DNA of 59,117 nucleotides. Origin: an uncultured Lachnospiraceae bacterium (GTDB lineage: Bacteria; Bacillota; Clostridia; Lachnospirales; Lachnospiraceae). The notes beneath the pieces are model-generated. The model searched no databases and was not told the origin of the DNA. It saw only the letters and a list, made by a program, of their open reading frames with translations. The position numbers and the translations under genes were made by a program. This document shows positions 1 to 8,132 of this stretch, in pieces; the first letter of the stretch is position 1, and the number at the start of each line of letters is the position of its first letter. The DNA is taken from the NCBI GenBank assembly GCA_910587105.1, contig CAJUMB010000015.1, forward strand, positions 1 through 59,117. Direction: 5' to 3'.

Positions 1-25
1 CAAATTTTTTCAACGTTGCAAAGTA

Positions 26-54
26 TTGTTACTAACCGGATGTAATACTAGTAT
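26..54 (+). promoter_or_regulatory. Possible sigma-A promoter of the HAD phosphatase gene
   Basis: TTGTTA (26-31) and TAGTAT (49-54) are separated by 17 bases about 100 bases upstream of the first gene. The match to consensus is moderate, so this is a tentative call. Confidence 0.35.
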
Positions 55-110
55 AAATGGCTGACTGTTTTCCTGCAAGGGTTTTATTGACAAAGACCAT
101 TTTTCCGTGT

Positions 111-126
111 TAGAGTGTGTTTGAAA
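111..126. repeat. Solo end of the 164-bp palindromic repeat
   Basis: The string TAGAGTGTGTTTGAAA matches the terminal sequence of the two full repeat copies at 19846-20009 and 35997-36160. Here only the end is present, so this is a decayed copy or a chance match. Confidence 0.35.
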
Positions 127-154
127 TTCAAAAAGACTGGGAGGTATCCTCATT

Positions 155-970
155 ATGAAAAAACTGCCCAAAATTTTATTCACAGATCTGGACGACACGT
201 TGCTCAACAGCCGCAAACAAGTCACTCCAGAAAACCGCCGGGCCATCCAGCAGGCGCTCCAGCGGGGACACAGGATTGTCATCTGCACTGGACGGCCCCT
301 CATGGGCACCACTGCGCTGATACAGGAATTGGAATTGAACCAGCCCGGCTCCTACGCTGTCACCTATAACGGGGGAGTCATTTATGATTGTTTTAAAAAG
401 CAGATCATTTACCAGAAAACCATTCCCATTCCCTATGTAAAATACATATTTCAGAAATCACAGCAATATAACCTGTTCTGTCAAACATATTCAGATACAC
501 ATCTTCTGGCACCCGGCCCATCCCCTGACCTGGATGAATACCTTGCCAAGAGCAGTATGCCCTTTAAGATCATGCCCTCCCTCCCTGATGGCCTGGCTGG
601 AGAACCCGCCAAAGTCCTGGTCATCGGACCGGAAGACCAAAAACAACTGAACCTGTATCTAAAGGACATCCGGGAATGGGCAGAGGATAAAATATCCCTT
701 TTTTATTCCAGCCCAATCTATCTGGAACATGTGCCCCTGGGAATCTCCAAAGGTTCTGCCATCCGCTGGCTCTGCCGTTATCTGCAGATTCCCCTGGAAA
801 ATACCGTGGCCGCCGGGGACCAGCAAAACGATATTCCCATGCTGCAGACCGCCCATGTGGGCGCAGCCATGGCCAATGCCACAAAAGAATGCAAAGACGC
901 CGCCGATTTTATCACGGAGAAAGACTGTGACCACAGCGGATTTGCCGAAATCATTGAGAAATTTTTATAA
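155..970 (+). CDS. Cof-type HAD-IIB family phosphatase
   Basis: A 271-residue cytoplasmic haloacid dehalogenase hydrolase of the Cof/YidA (IIB cap) group, which removes phosphate from small sugar or cofactor phosphates. Motif I is DLDDTLL near residue 10 with the Asp nucleophile and acid/base. Motif II is the TGRP segment near 47. The conserved Lys lies in the GISKGSA segment near 197 and motif IV is GDQQNDIPML near 220. Length is normal for the family. GGAGG precedes the ATG by about 10 bases. It is monocistronic and converges on the ferredoxin gene. The substrate cannot be read from the sequence. Confidence 0.9.
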   Translation: MKKLPKILFTDLDDTLLNSRKQVTPENRRAIQQALQRGHRIVICTGRPLMGTTALIQELELNQPGSYAVTYNGGVIYDCFKKQIIYQKTIPIPYVKYIFQKSQQYNLFCQTYSDTHLLAPGPSPDLDEYLAKSSMPFKIMPSLPDGLAGEPAKVLVIGPEDQKQLNLYLKDIREWAEDKISLFYSSPIYLEHVPLGISKGSAIRWLCRYLQIPLENTVAAGDQQNDIPMLQTAHVGAAMANATKECKDAADFITEKDCDHSGFAEIIEKFL

Positions 971-980
971 GAGAGCAACG

Positions 981-1068
981 AATTCCTGCTTTGCAGGATT
1001 CTCCGCCGCAGTGGTCTTCCCGGAGGGTTTTTATCATATAGGAGACGGAGTTTCCTGTATGATAAAAA
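981..1068. repeat. Dispersed hairpin repeat family 2, copy A
   Basis: About 88 bases nearly identical to 5611-5697. It holds two hairpins: one around TCCTGC-TTT-GCAGGA, and a longer one in which TTTTTATCATATAGGA pairs with TCCTGTATGATAAAAA. It lies directly beyond the terminator of the ferredoxin gene; copy B lies in the same position relative to the tRNA-Thr terminator. Confidence 0.7.
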
Positions 1069-1069
1069 G

Positions 1070-1111
1070 CCCCGGAGAACACTCTCACCTGTAAAGGTCT
1101 TGCTCTCCGGG
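1070..1111 (-). terminator. Terminator of the ferredoxin gene
   Basis: On the minus strand CCCGGAGAG pairs with GTTCTCCGGG and is followed by CTTTTTAT, a standard intrinsic terminator about 20 bases after the stop codon. Confidence 0.75.
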
Positions 1112-1133
1112 ACGGTATGTACTTCTATATTTT

Positions 1134-1526
1134 TTAGTCTTCTTCGCGGATTTCCAGAACTTCCATGGGGCACGCTTTCACGCAGATACCGCAGGCAGAA
1201 CATTTTCCAGCTGTCTCGCTGTCTTCTGCTTTTACCATCAGGCCAAACGGACAAGCTTCCACACATTTGCCGCATCCTGTACAGAGTTTCTTGTCAACCA
1301 TGTAAACGCCTTTTGCGTTCTGCTTAATTGCTCCGGCTTCACAGGCTTCTGCACATTTGCCGCACTGAGGACATGCCACAACCTTGGGGCTTCCATCCTT
1401 CTTAGCTGCGATCTGCAGATAGGATACAGAGATATCCTCTCTCTTATAGAAAGCGGATGAACAAGCAACCTGGCATTCGAGACAAGCCATACATTGGTCT
1501 TTCTTTGCTGCTACTAATTTCTTCAT
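1134..1526 (-). CDS. Polyferredoxin with four [4Fe-4S] cluster motifs
   Basis: A 130-residue soluble iron-sulfur protein. Sixteen cysteines form four C-x2-C-x2-C-x3-C sets at about residues 12-22, 52-62, 82-92 and 109-119, so up to four [4Fe-4S] clusters are expected. This matches HycB/CooF-type electron-transfer subunits. No catalytic partner is adjacent, so the electron donor and acceptor are unknown. A good ribosome site (GGGAGG) precedes the ATG, and the gene ends in its own terminator, so it is probably a single-gene transcript. Confidence 0.88.
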   Translation of the reverse strand: MKKLVAAKKDQCMACLECQVACSSAFYKREDISVSYLQIAAKKDGSPKVVACPQCGKCAEACEAGAIKQNAKGVYMVDKKLCTGCGKCVEACPFGLMVKAEDSETAGKCSACGICVKACPMEVLEIREED

Positions 1527-1626
1527 TGTTAACCTCCCTGGATTATTTATATTTTTATTTTTTGTTGATAATTCATATTATAAAGGATTTTTTCTAATAC
1601 TTCAATAAAAATCTGACAAAAAAATA

Positions 1627-1672
1627 CCCATGCTCTTTTCGGACACCCTCACCGGCCCGAAAAAAGCATGGG
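1627..1672 (-). terminator. Terminator of glnS
   Basis: CCCATGCTTTTTTCGG pairs with CCGAAAAGAGCATGGG on the minus strand with one mismatch and is followed by a T-rich tract. It lies just after the glnS stop codon. Confidence 0.85.
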
Positions 1673-1685
1673 AACATCTGCGGTC

Positions 1686-3350
1686 TTAATTTTTCGGCAG
1701 TTTAAAAGAACTTTTTAATGATACAATCCGATTGAACACCACTGCCCCTTCCCGGGAATCTTTGGCATCCACACAATAATAGCCGTTCCTCACAAACTGG
1801 AAACTATCTCCAGGTCCGGCCTGGGCCAGAGCCGGTTCCACATATGCCTGCTTTACAGTCAGGGAATCGGGATTCAGATTCAGACTGCCGTCCTCATTGT
1901 ACACTCCCTTTTCCTCGTCAATAATATTTTCATAAAGGCGGACCTGAGCCTGTACTGCATCCTGTGCAGACACCCAGTGAATGGTTCCTTTTACCTTTCT
2001 TCCTGTAAAGCCGCTGCCGGACTTTGTCTCCGGGTCATAGGTGCAGTGAACTTCCACCACCCTGCCGTTTTCATCTTTCACAAAACTCTCACATTTTACG
2101 AAATATGCCTGCATCAGCCGCACCTCATTGCCGGGAAACAGACGGAAATACTTCTTGGGAGGTTCTTCCATAAAGTCTTCCCGCTCAATGTATAATTCTC
2201 TGCCGAAGGTCACTTTCCTGGTTCCCAATTCCTCGTTTTCCAGATTATTGATCAGCTCCAGCTCTTCTGTCTGACCTTCCGGGTAATTGTCAATGACCAG
2301 TTTGATGGGGTCCAGTACCGCCATCATACGGGTTTTCTTCAATTTCAAATCTTCCCGGACGCAGTATTCCAGCATGGCATAATCCACAGAACTCTGAGCC
2401 TTGGAGATGCCGCACAGATTCACAAACATCTGTATGGATTCCGGTGTATACCCTCTTCTGCGCAGGGCCGCAATGGAAACCAGCCTGGGGTCATCCCAGC
2501 CGTCCACAATGCCGTCCTCTACCAGTTTTTTGATATACCGCTTTCCGGTTACCACGTTGGTGAGATATAATTTGGCGAATTCGATCTGCCGCGGCGGATA
2601 TTCAAATCCCACTTCCTGGACCACCCAGTCATACAATGGACGGTGGTCCTCAAATTCCAGAGTGCACAGAGAATGTGTCACGCCTTCAAAGGCATCTTCC
2701 AGGGGATGGGCAAAATCATACATGGGATAGATACACCATTGGTCTCCTGTATTGTGATGGGACATATGAGCCACCCGATAAATTACGGGATCTCTCATGT
2801 TCATATTCGATGACGCCATATCAATCTTTGCACGCAGAACTTTTGCCCCGTCAGGCACTTCTCCTGCGCGCATGGATTCAAATAACTGAAGATTCTCCTC
2901 CACACTCCGGTTCCGGTAAGGACTTTCCTTTCCCGGCTCTGTAAGCGTTCCCCTGTACTCCCGGATTTCTTCTGCATTCAGATCGCACACGTATGCCTTT
3001 CCCTTCTTAATCAGGGAGACTGCCGCCTCATACATCTTTTCAAAATAATCTGAGGCAAAATGCAGATGATCACCCCAGTCGGCGCCCAGCCATAAAATAT
3101 CTTCCTTGATGGATTCCACGAATTCCACTCTTTCCTTTGTGGGGTTTGTATCGTCGAAACGCATATGGAAGGTTCCATGATATTTTTGGGCAATCCCGTA
3201 ATTCAGCAAAATAGACTTGGCATGTCCGATATGCAGATATCCATTGGGTTCCGGAGGAAACCGGGTACATACAGACTGATACACCCCGTCTTCCAGATCC
3301 TTGTCAATCATCTGCTCAATAAAATTTCTGGATACCCCTTGTTCTTCCAT
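1686..3350 (-). CDS. glnS: Glutaminyl-tRNA synthetase
   Basis: A 554-residue class I synthetase that attaches glutamine to tRNA-Gln. The HIGH signature appears as YLHIGHAKS near residue 38. The second active-site loop, normally MSKR-like, is degenerate here (RYIKKL near residue 272) but is followed by the family-typical segment WDDPRL. The C-terminal beta-barrel anticodon-binding part is present, so the protein is full length. GGAGAG lies 8 bases before the ATG. Direct GlnRS is not the usual route in Firmicutes, most of which use Glu-tRNA amidotransferase, but it is known in some Clostridia. Confidence 0.95.
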   Translation of the reverse strand: MEEQGVSRNFIEQMIDKDLEDGVYQSVCTRFPPEPNGYLHIGHAKSILLNYGIAQKYHGTFHMRFDDTNPTKERVEFVESIKEDILWLGADWGDHLHFASDYFEKMYEAAVSLIKKGKAYVCDLNAEEIREYRGTLTEPGKESPYRNRSVEENLQLFESMRAGEVPDGAKVLRAKIDMASSNMNMRDPVIYRVAHMSHHNTGDQWCIYPMYDFAHPLEDAFEGVTHSLCTLEFEDHRPLYDWVVQEVGFEYPPRQIEFAKLYLTNVVTGKRYIKKLVEDGIVDGWDDPRLVSIAALRRRGYTPESIQMFVNLCGISKAQSSVDYAMLEYCVREDLKLKKTRMMAVLDPIKLVIDNYPEGQTEELELINNLENEELGTRKVTFGRELYIEREDFMEEPPKKYFRLFPGNEVRLMQAYFVKCESFVKDENGRVVEVHCTYDPETKSGSGFTGRKVKGTIHWVSAQDAVQAQVRLYENIIDEEKGVYNEDGSLNLNPDSLTVKQAYVEPALAQAGPGDSFQFVRNGYYCVDAKDSREGAVVFNRIVSLKSSFKLPKN

Positions 3351-3365
3351 AACTCACTCTCTCCT

Positions 3366-4268
3366 CTATTCTGTTTGAAGCCTGAATGTATATCGCTTTG
3401 TCCTGGGCGAAGCATACACTTCTTTTCCTCTGCGCATGTTCGCCGTCACATATACATAGTACTTCCGATTCTTACTCAGTCCTGTGATGGCCGCCTGGGT
3501 TTCCTCTGTGGTTTTCACCTTTCGATAACCGCTGGCCGGATGGTCTGTCAGATATACCGTGTAGTCCATCGCCCCCTCCACTTTTGGCCAGGATGCCAGC
3601 GACACGCTGCGGCTTCCCCACTTGAATTTTACCCGGGGCTGCTGGGCTATATACGTATAGGAAGCTGCTCCATAAACATTCTTCCCATTCACCTGGGTAT
3701 ACCCTCGGATGCGCAGCCTATAAAATGTGCCTGGCAGAATATCCGTAAGCACAGTACTGGTCTTTTTCTCTGTCCGATACCTTTTCACCAGGTCTCCAGA
3801 TAAACTTTTCACCAGGAATTCATACCCCAATGCACTCCCCACATCATTCCAATATATTTTCATGGATTGGGATGTGGCATAGCTTTTCTGGCTGCGAAGA
3901 CTTACTTTCCCCGGAAGCGTCACACAATCTGCCGCCGGATATGCTTCCCCTTTCCTGCCATCTCGGTTGTACGGCACAATTTTTATCCGATACTTTCTCC
4001 CTGCTTTCGGCAGGTTCACCCATACCGACGGATGCGCTGTTGATGTATTCACCCTTTTTAACAGATGGTATTTCTCATGAACCGCATATCTGTAATAAAT
4101 CTCATAAGATACAGCCTCATCCGCTCTCTCCCAGGACAAGGACGCCTTCCTGCCCTCTGCTGCCGTCTGCACAATTTTCCCATGGCTCTCAGCTGCCACA
4201 GAGACTGTCAGTCCTGCTGACAACAGCAAAAGCAGTAAAATCCCCTGCAGACATCTTGAAACCTTCAT
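3366..4268 (-). CDS. Secreted fibronectin type III domain protein
   Basis: A 300-residue exported protein with a Sec signal peptide (basic start, Leu-rich core, cleavage probably after AVAA near residue 26). The rest is about three Fn3-like beta-sandwich repeats (roughly 28-115, 118-208 and 213-297), each with the Trp and Tyr spacing typical of the fold, such as YEIYYRY and YRLRIRGY. There is no catalytic domain, LPXTG motif or choline repeat, so it is probably released or held by non-covalent contacts. It sits immediately upstream of glnS on the same strand and may be cotranscribed. Function is unknown; a role in wall or carbohydrate binding is inferred. Confidence 0.75.
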   Translation of the reverse strand: MKVSRCLQGILLLLLLSAGLTVSVAAESHGKIVQTAAEGRKASLSWERADEAVSYEIYYRYAVHEKYHLLKRVNTSTAHPSVWVNLPKAGRKYRIKIVPYNRDGRKGEAYPAADCVTLPGKVSLRSQKSYATSQSMKIYWNDVGSALGYEFLVKSLSGDLVKRYRTEKKTSTVLTDILPGTFYRLRIRGYTQVNGKNVYGAASYTYIAQQPRVKFKWGSRSVSLASWPKVEGAMDYTVYLTDHPASGYRKVKTTEETQAAITGLSKNRKYYVYVTANMRRGKEVYASPRTKRYTFRLQTE

Positions 4269-4318
4269 ATAATGCCCTCCTTCAGATATAATAAAAACAA
4301 TATCAGCAAAACTGCCTC

Positions 4319-4348
4319 TTGAACAGTTCCTGCATTATAAGGTATACT
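4319..4348 (+). promoter_or_regulatory. Sigma-A promoter of the SigH-like gene
   Basis: TTGAAC (4319-4324) and TATACT (4343-4348) are separated by 18 bases; a second TATAAT lies at 4350-4355. The start codon is at 4390. Confidence 0.6.
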
Positions 4349-4389
4349 CTATAATGATTACCACATGATAATGAAATGAGGCCAAATCT

Positions 4390-4995
4390 ATGACAAAAGA
4401 CAATTATGGACAATATACAGATGAACAGTTAATCCAGCGGCTGCGGGATGGGGAGACAGAAATCTCTGAATACCTGTTGGAAAAATACAAAGGCATTGCC
4501 CGGAAAAAGGCCCGTGCCATGTATTTAATCGGCGGCGAAACAGATGATCTGATCCAGGAAGGCATGCTGGGTCTGTTCAAAGCGATTCAAAGTTACTGCC
4601 CGGAAAAGGAAGCCTCTTTCCGCACCTTCGCCATTTTATGCATGGAAAGACAGATGTACAATGCCATCCAGGTTTCCAACCGGCAGAAACATCAGCCCTT
4701 GAATTCCTATATATCCCTCAGCGAAGAATTTACAGAAGACAATATATTCGATCAGCTGGTCATCAGCAATCCGGAATCTATCATCATCGACCAGGAAACT
4801 GCCCGGGATATGGAACAGAGTATCCTGCAGAACCTCAGCAAGTTTGAGCGTGAAGTGTTCAGCTGTTACCTGCAGGGCAGCAACTATCTGCAGATCGCAG
4901 AAATGTTTCATAAAAGCCCCAAATCTATCGACAATGCCATCCAGCGGATACGAAAAAAAGTCCGCAATATTATTTCTGCCGCATTTTCCCATTAA
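4390..4995 (+). CDS. sigH: RNA polymerase sigma factor, SigH (Spo0H) type
   Basis: A 201-residue sigma-70 family protein. Region 2 spans about residues 20-95, with DLIQEGMLGL contacting core polymerase and the -10 recognition helix following. The segment RQKHQPLNSY and the following SLSEE are characteristic of SigH, the factor for early sporulation and stationary-phase genes. Region 4 is a helix-turn-helix near 145-195 (YLQIAEMFHKS and SIDNAIQRIRKK). It is slightly shorter than Bacillus SigH. GAGG lies 8 bases before the ATG. The genomic context differs from Bacillus sigH, so a paralogous SigH-like factor is also possible. Confidence 0.8.
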   Translation: MTKDNYGQYTDEQLIQRLRDGETEISEYLLEKYKGIARKKARAMYLIGGETDDLIQEGMLGLFKAIQSYCPEKEASFRTFAILCMERQMYNAIQVSNRQKHQPLNSYISLSEEFTEDNIFDQLVISNPESIIIDQETARDMEQSILQNLSKFEREVFSCYLQGSNYLQIAEMFHKSPKSIDNAIQRIRKKVRNIISAAFSH

Positions 4996-5010
4996 AAGAA
5001 TACGCCGGGA

Positions 5011-5511
5011 TTACTCCAGTGCCCGGTCATAGTATTCTTTCGTCCCAGCATCAAAAGCAACCAATAACACCTTCTGAACTGCCTTTGCATGTGCAGCGAA
5101 CTCTCTCAGAGTCTCCACGGCAATCTTGGAAGCCTGATTCAGCGGGAAATGATAAACACCTGTACTGATAGACGGAAATGCCACCACAGCACACCCATGT
5201 GCCTCTGCCAGTTCCATACAGCTGCGGTAGGAATCTGCCAGCAGCTGGGCCTCCCCATGATTTCCTCCCCGCCAGATGGGACCCGGTGTGTGAATGACAT
5301 ATTGTGCGGGAAGCCTGTACCCTTTTGTTATCTTAGCCTGTCCAGTCTCACAGCCGTGAAGTTTCCGGCATTCCTCCAGCAGCTGGGGCCCGGCAGCGCG
5401 GTGTATGGCTCCGTCAACTCCTCCTCCCCCCAGTAATGAGGTATTGGCAGCATTTACGATTGCGTCACACTGTATCTTCGTAATATCACCCAGCATCGTC
5501 TTAATTTCCAT
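5011..5511 (-). CDS. Macrodomain protein, O-acetyl-ADP-ribose deacetylase type
   Basis: A 166-residue single macrodomain of the YmdB/MacroD type, which hydrolyses O-acetyl-ADP-ribose or removes ADP-ribose from proteins. Motifs are GDIT at residue 8, NAAN near 21, GGGGVDGAIH near 31 and the substrate loop SISTGVYHFP near 121. The start is ATG 5511 with GGAGGG at the right distance. A longer open frame runs upstream to 5796, but it crosses the tRNA-Thr gene and repeat 2, so that extension is not real. The gene converges on sigH. Confidence 0.92.
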   Translation of the reverse strand: MEIKTMLGDITKIQCDAIVNAANTSLLGGGGVDGAIHRAAGPQLLEECRKLHGCETGQAKITKGYRLPAQYVIHTPGPIWRGGNHGEAQLLADSYRSCMELAEAHGCAVVAFPSISTGVYHFPLNQASKIAVETLREFAAHAKAVQKVLLVAFDAGTKEYYDRALE

Positions 5512-5570
5512 GAAAGAACCCTCCTGTGAGCATATTTTCATAACGCAAAGTGTACCTCCCCGGAGTTTTT

Positions 5571-5602
5571 CTGCTTTTATAGGACGCAGACTCCTATAAA
5601 AG
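5571..5602. repeat. Perfect hairpin next to repeat 2
   Basis: GCTTTTATAGGA and TCCTATAAAAGC flank a 7-base loop, giving a 12-bp perfect stem between the macrodomain gene and repeat copy B. It could be an mRNA hairpin in the macrodomain leader or part of the mobile repeat. Confidence 0.55.
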
Positions 5603-5610
5603 CAAGAAAG

Positions 5611-5697
5611 AATCCTGCTGTGCAGGATTCTCCGCCGCAGTGTGATCCCCCGGAGGGTTTTTATCATATAGCAGACGAAGTTTCCTATACGATAAAA
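5611..5697. repeat. Dispersed hairpin repeat family 2, copy B
   Basis: About 87 bases nearly identical to 981-1068, including the GAATCCTGC-GCAGGATTC hairpin, the block TCTCCGCCGCAGTG and the second hairpin ending in GATAAAAA. It abuts the tRNA-Thr terminator. Confidence 0.7.
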
Positions 5698-5719
5698 AAC
5701 TCTCCCCTTGGGAGAGTTT
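5698..5719 (-). terminator. Terminator of the tRNA-Thr gene
   Basis: AACTCTCCC pairs with GGGGAGAGTT on the minus strand, followed by TTTTTATCG. It is about a dozen bases after the mature tRNA 3' end. Confidence 0.75.
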
Positions 5720-5730
5720 ACATAATAAAA

Positions 5731-5802
5731 GCTGTCTAGGGGACTTGAACCCCCGACCTCCGCCTTACCAAGGCGACGCGCTACCGACTGCGCCAAGACA
5801 GC
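5731..5802 (-). tRNA. tRNA-Thr (anticodon GGU)
   Basis: A 72-base cloverleaf. The acceptor stem GCTGTCT/AGACAGC is perfect, the D arm is GCGC/GCGC, and the anticodon stem TCGCC/GGCGG holds the loop TTGGTAA with anticodon GGT. The T arm has the loop TTCAAGT. CCA is not encoded. It has its own promoter and terminator and is a single-gene unit. Confidence 0.95.
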
Positions 5803-5859
5803 ATCTCAGCTTGGGCCAAACTTATCAACTCAATATAGCCTGACCAACGCTCGCTATGT

Positions 5860-5888
5860 ATATTAGCAAATTTGATCTCATTTGTCAA
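5860..5888 (-). promoter_or_regulatory. Sigma-A promoter of tRNA-Thr
   Basis: On the minus strand TTGACA (5888-5883) and TAATAT (5865-5860) are separated by exactly 17 bases, about 60 bases upstream of the mature tRNA. Confidence 0.8.
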
Positions 5889-5930
5889 GTACCTTTTTCT
5901 GTCAAATTATAAAGAAATTTAGAAGACATT

Positions 5931-6593
5931 TTAAAAACGCAGTTCCCGAATATCCTGCAGGATTTCCCCATATTCTCTGCCTTTTCCAAAGAGAAGCGTT
6001 GTCCCCAGCACAAATCCTTTTACACCCTTGGGGGCAAATTCGAGAATTTTATCTGCACTGCAGGCTCCGTCCCAGTAGATCTCAAATCCCATATCTTCTT
6101 TGATGGCCAGAAGTTTTGTAATCTTTTTCCCCACATAGGGCAGGTACATCTGCCCGGCGTTGCCTGGATTCACAGACATTACCAGCACCTTCCTGGCAAT
6201 CCGCAGCATTTCCATCACTGTTTCCACGGAAGTCCCGGGATTCACCGCAATCCCTGGCGTCATTCCCGCATCAATGATGCTCTGAAGTGTTGTGGAGGGA
6301 TGATACTCCGCCTCAGGATGGATATAGACCGTATCCCCCGGCCGGAGACTCCGCAGAAATAAGCCTATATGGTTATTGGGATGCTCAATCATCAGATGCA
6401 CATCCAGGGGTTTGGACGAAGCACTTGCAATGTAACGCATATCGTTCAGCGACATGGCGAAATTCGGCACATAGCGTCCATCCATAATATCAATATGGAA
6501 CGAATCAATACCTCCCTTTTCCAGATTCTCCACTTCCCTTTCCAGATTTCCATAATCTGCACACATCATAGATGCCATCAATTCAAATTTCAT
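5931..6593 (-). CDS. Ribulose-phosphate 3-epimerase family protein
   Basis: A 220-residue TIM-barrel epimerase of the Rpe/AlsE family, which interconverts ketopentose or ketohexose phosphates at C3. Visible motifs are the SMMCAD start, HIDIMDGRYVPN near residue 33 (metal His and catalytic Asp), DVHLMIEHP near 64, VNPG near 118 and the phosphate-binding end FVLGTTLLF. The WDGACS segment replaces the usual VDGG of true Rpe, which points to D-allulose-6-phosphate epimerase-like or other specificity. It lies 34 bases downstream of a CDP-glycerol-type transferase gene on the same strand, which suggests a surface-polymer role rather than the main pentose pathway. Confidence 0.82.
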   Translation of the reverse strand: MKFELMASMMCADYGNLEREVENLEKGGIDSFHIDIMDGRYVPNFAMSLNDMRYIASASSKPLDVHLMIEHPNNHIGLFLRSLRPGDTVYIHPEAEYHPSTTLQSIIDAGMTPGIAVNPGTSVETVMEMLRIARKVLVMSVNPGNAGQMYLPYVGKKITKLLAIKEDMGFEIYWDGACSADKILEFAPKGVKGFVLGTTLLFGKGREYGEILQDIRELRF

Positions 6594-6627
6594 GCCTGCA
6601 TTATTCCTCCATCACTGCTGATATACC

Positions 6628-7971
6628 CTATTCCAGAATCTCTATATTTTGTATCATAACCGGCTTGCCCGCTTTCTGGCACAGCTGCACCAGGCTGCTG
6701 CCGTCTCCATAGTAGGCGTCACACAATGCGATAGCCCTGTTTAGATCTGCAGAATCATCATAGATTCCCCACCCTTCTGCCCGGTATTGTTCCACAAGTA
6801 TCTGGTATTCACTCCACAACTGGGGCTCCATGGCCTCTATAGTTGCCTGTATTAATGGATGGGGACGCCACAAAAGCGCTGTATCCTCCTGCCTCTCTTT
6901 AAATACGCGGAATACAAACCGCATTTTCTCCAGCATTTTTTCACCTTCGTTTACCAGTACATTGACCGTGGTATTATAGAGAATGACCTTTTTCCTGCTT
7001 CCGTCTTTTTTTTCAATCACCCTTTTCCACTGTTCTGGTATGGAGACAGAATCTCCGGAAACACTCAGGGCTTTATCAATTTTGGGGGAACCCAGTCCGA
7101 GAACTCTGTCTTCCCAATATACTTTCGTGTGTTCCCCGGTGATCCTGGTCAATATCTTAATATATACCTGCCGCATATTCTCTGACTGGACAATGACCTT
7201 ATCCGAATTGAGTACACCGGGAATTTTACAGAAATGTTCCAGATTCCCCAGTGCCCGTTCATCATCCGGATTGGGCTCATCCAATACAAAATACGGAATA
7301 TAAATCAGTTTATCCGTATACTTTTTTAAATTTTTCGTATAAAAAAAGGGATGCACACTTGTCACAAAATTACAGTCATCGTATGGATTGTGAATAAATA
7401 TCATATCCGGCCGGTGCTGCCCAAAATCAAAGGCATCATATTTGGTGACCGGAACATCATCCGGATACAAATCCCCCTCGTAATGCATCTCCTTGACCGT
7501 TCCATCTGAATTCTTATCAAAATATGGAATCGGTATCACATAGGCGTCACAATCCGGGTCTTCATCTGCAGCCCTCCAGACACTTTCCAGGGAATCCCAC
7601 ATGGCGGCTTTATAGGGAAGAAAGACGGCTTCTATCCGTACCCTGATGTCATTTTCTATACTGTTCTTTATCCGCTGCAGCGCTTCCTCCAAACAAAGCC
7701 AGTCTCCATTTTCCGATATTCCCTGCTGAAGCTTATTGTAAAATTGATAAACCAATTCACAATATTCTTCCAATATGGGAATTGTTACAAAATTCTCCCC
7801 CTCGGCTTCCTCAATGATATTTCCCAATTGAATGGTTCCGTCCTGGCATTGTCCCAGCAGTTCCATAGCCTGGCCGCTGTTTCCATCTTCCAATGCCTTT
7901 TTAATCTGGCTGTGCGCCTGGCCAAGAAGCTCCGCAAATCCCTTTACCTGCTCTTTCTGCGCTTTTCTCAT
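6628..7971 (-). CDS. CDP-glycerol glycerophosphotransferase-like protein
   Basis: A 447-residue cytoplasmic protein. The first roughly 130 residues are helical and charged. The rest resembles a GT-B type transferase of the CDP-glycerol:glycerophosphotransferase (TagB/TagF) family: VILYNTT near residue 323, LWRPHPL near 362 and YGDGSSLVQLCQKAGKPV near the end occupy the places of the APTWR, RxH and TDYSS motifs. Those motifs are altered compared with the enzymes at 20954-28087, so donor specificity may differ. It is transcribed with the downstream epimerase. Annotated as a family member; activity is not demonstrated. Confidence 0.65.
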   Translation of the reverse strand: MRKAQKEQVKGFAELLGQAHSQIKKALEDGNSGQAMELLGQCQDGTIQLGNIIEEAEGENFVTIPILEEYCELVYQFYNKLQQGISENGDWLCLEEALQRIKNSIENDIRVRIEAVFLPYKAAMWDSLESVWRAADEDPDCDAYVIPIPYFDKNSDGTVKEMHYEGDLYPDDVPVTKYDAFDFGQHRPDMIFIHNPYDDCNFVTSVHPFFYTKNLKKYTDKLIYIPYFVLDEPNPDDERALGNLEHFCKIPGVLNSDKVIVQSENMRQVYIKILTRITGEHTKVYWEDRVLGLGSPKIDKALSVSGDSVSIPEQWKRVIEKKDGSRKKVILYNTTVNVLVNEGEKMLEKMRFVFRVFKERQEDTALLWRPHPLIQATIEAMEPQLWSEYQILVEQYRAEGWGIYDDSADLNRAIALCDAYYGDGSSLVQLCQKAGKPVMIQNIEILE

Positions 7972-8087
7972 ATTCCTTTTCTGCTCCTGCCTTAAATCTT
8001 TCTTTCAACTGGCATCACCGTAAATGAAAGCCGGCTGCCCCAGGACTTTCACTTTAATTATATCGGTCCGCCGCCGCAAAAACTTTA

Positions 8088-8112
8088 GGCGGTGTCTGGA
8101 ACAGACACCGCC
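8088..8112 (-). terminator. Terminator of glyA
   Basis: GGCGGTGTCTG pairs with CAGACACCGCC on the minus strand, followed a few bases later by a T run. It is about 20 bases past the glyA stop codon. Confidence 0.75.
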
Positions 8113-8132
8113 ATATAATAAAAACCACCCTG

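Noticed and set aside
5512..5796. N-terminal extension of the macrodomain reading frame
   Set aside because: It crosses the tRNA-Thr gene and repeat 2; the ribosome site sits before ATG 5511.
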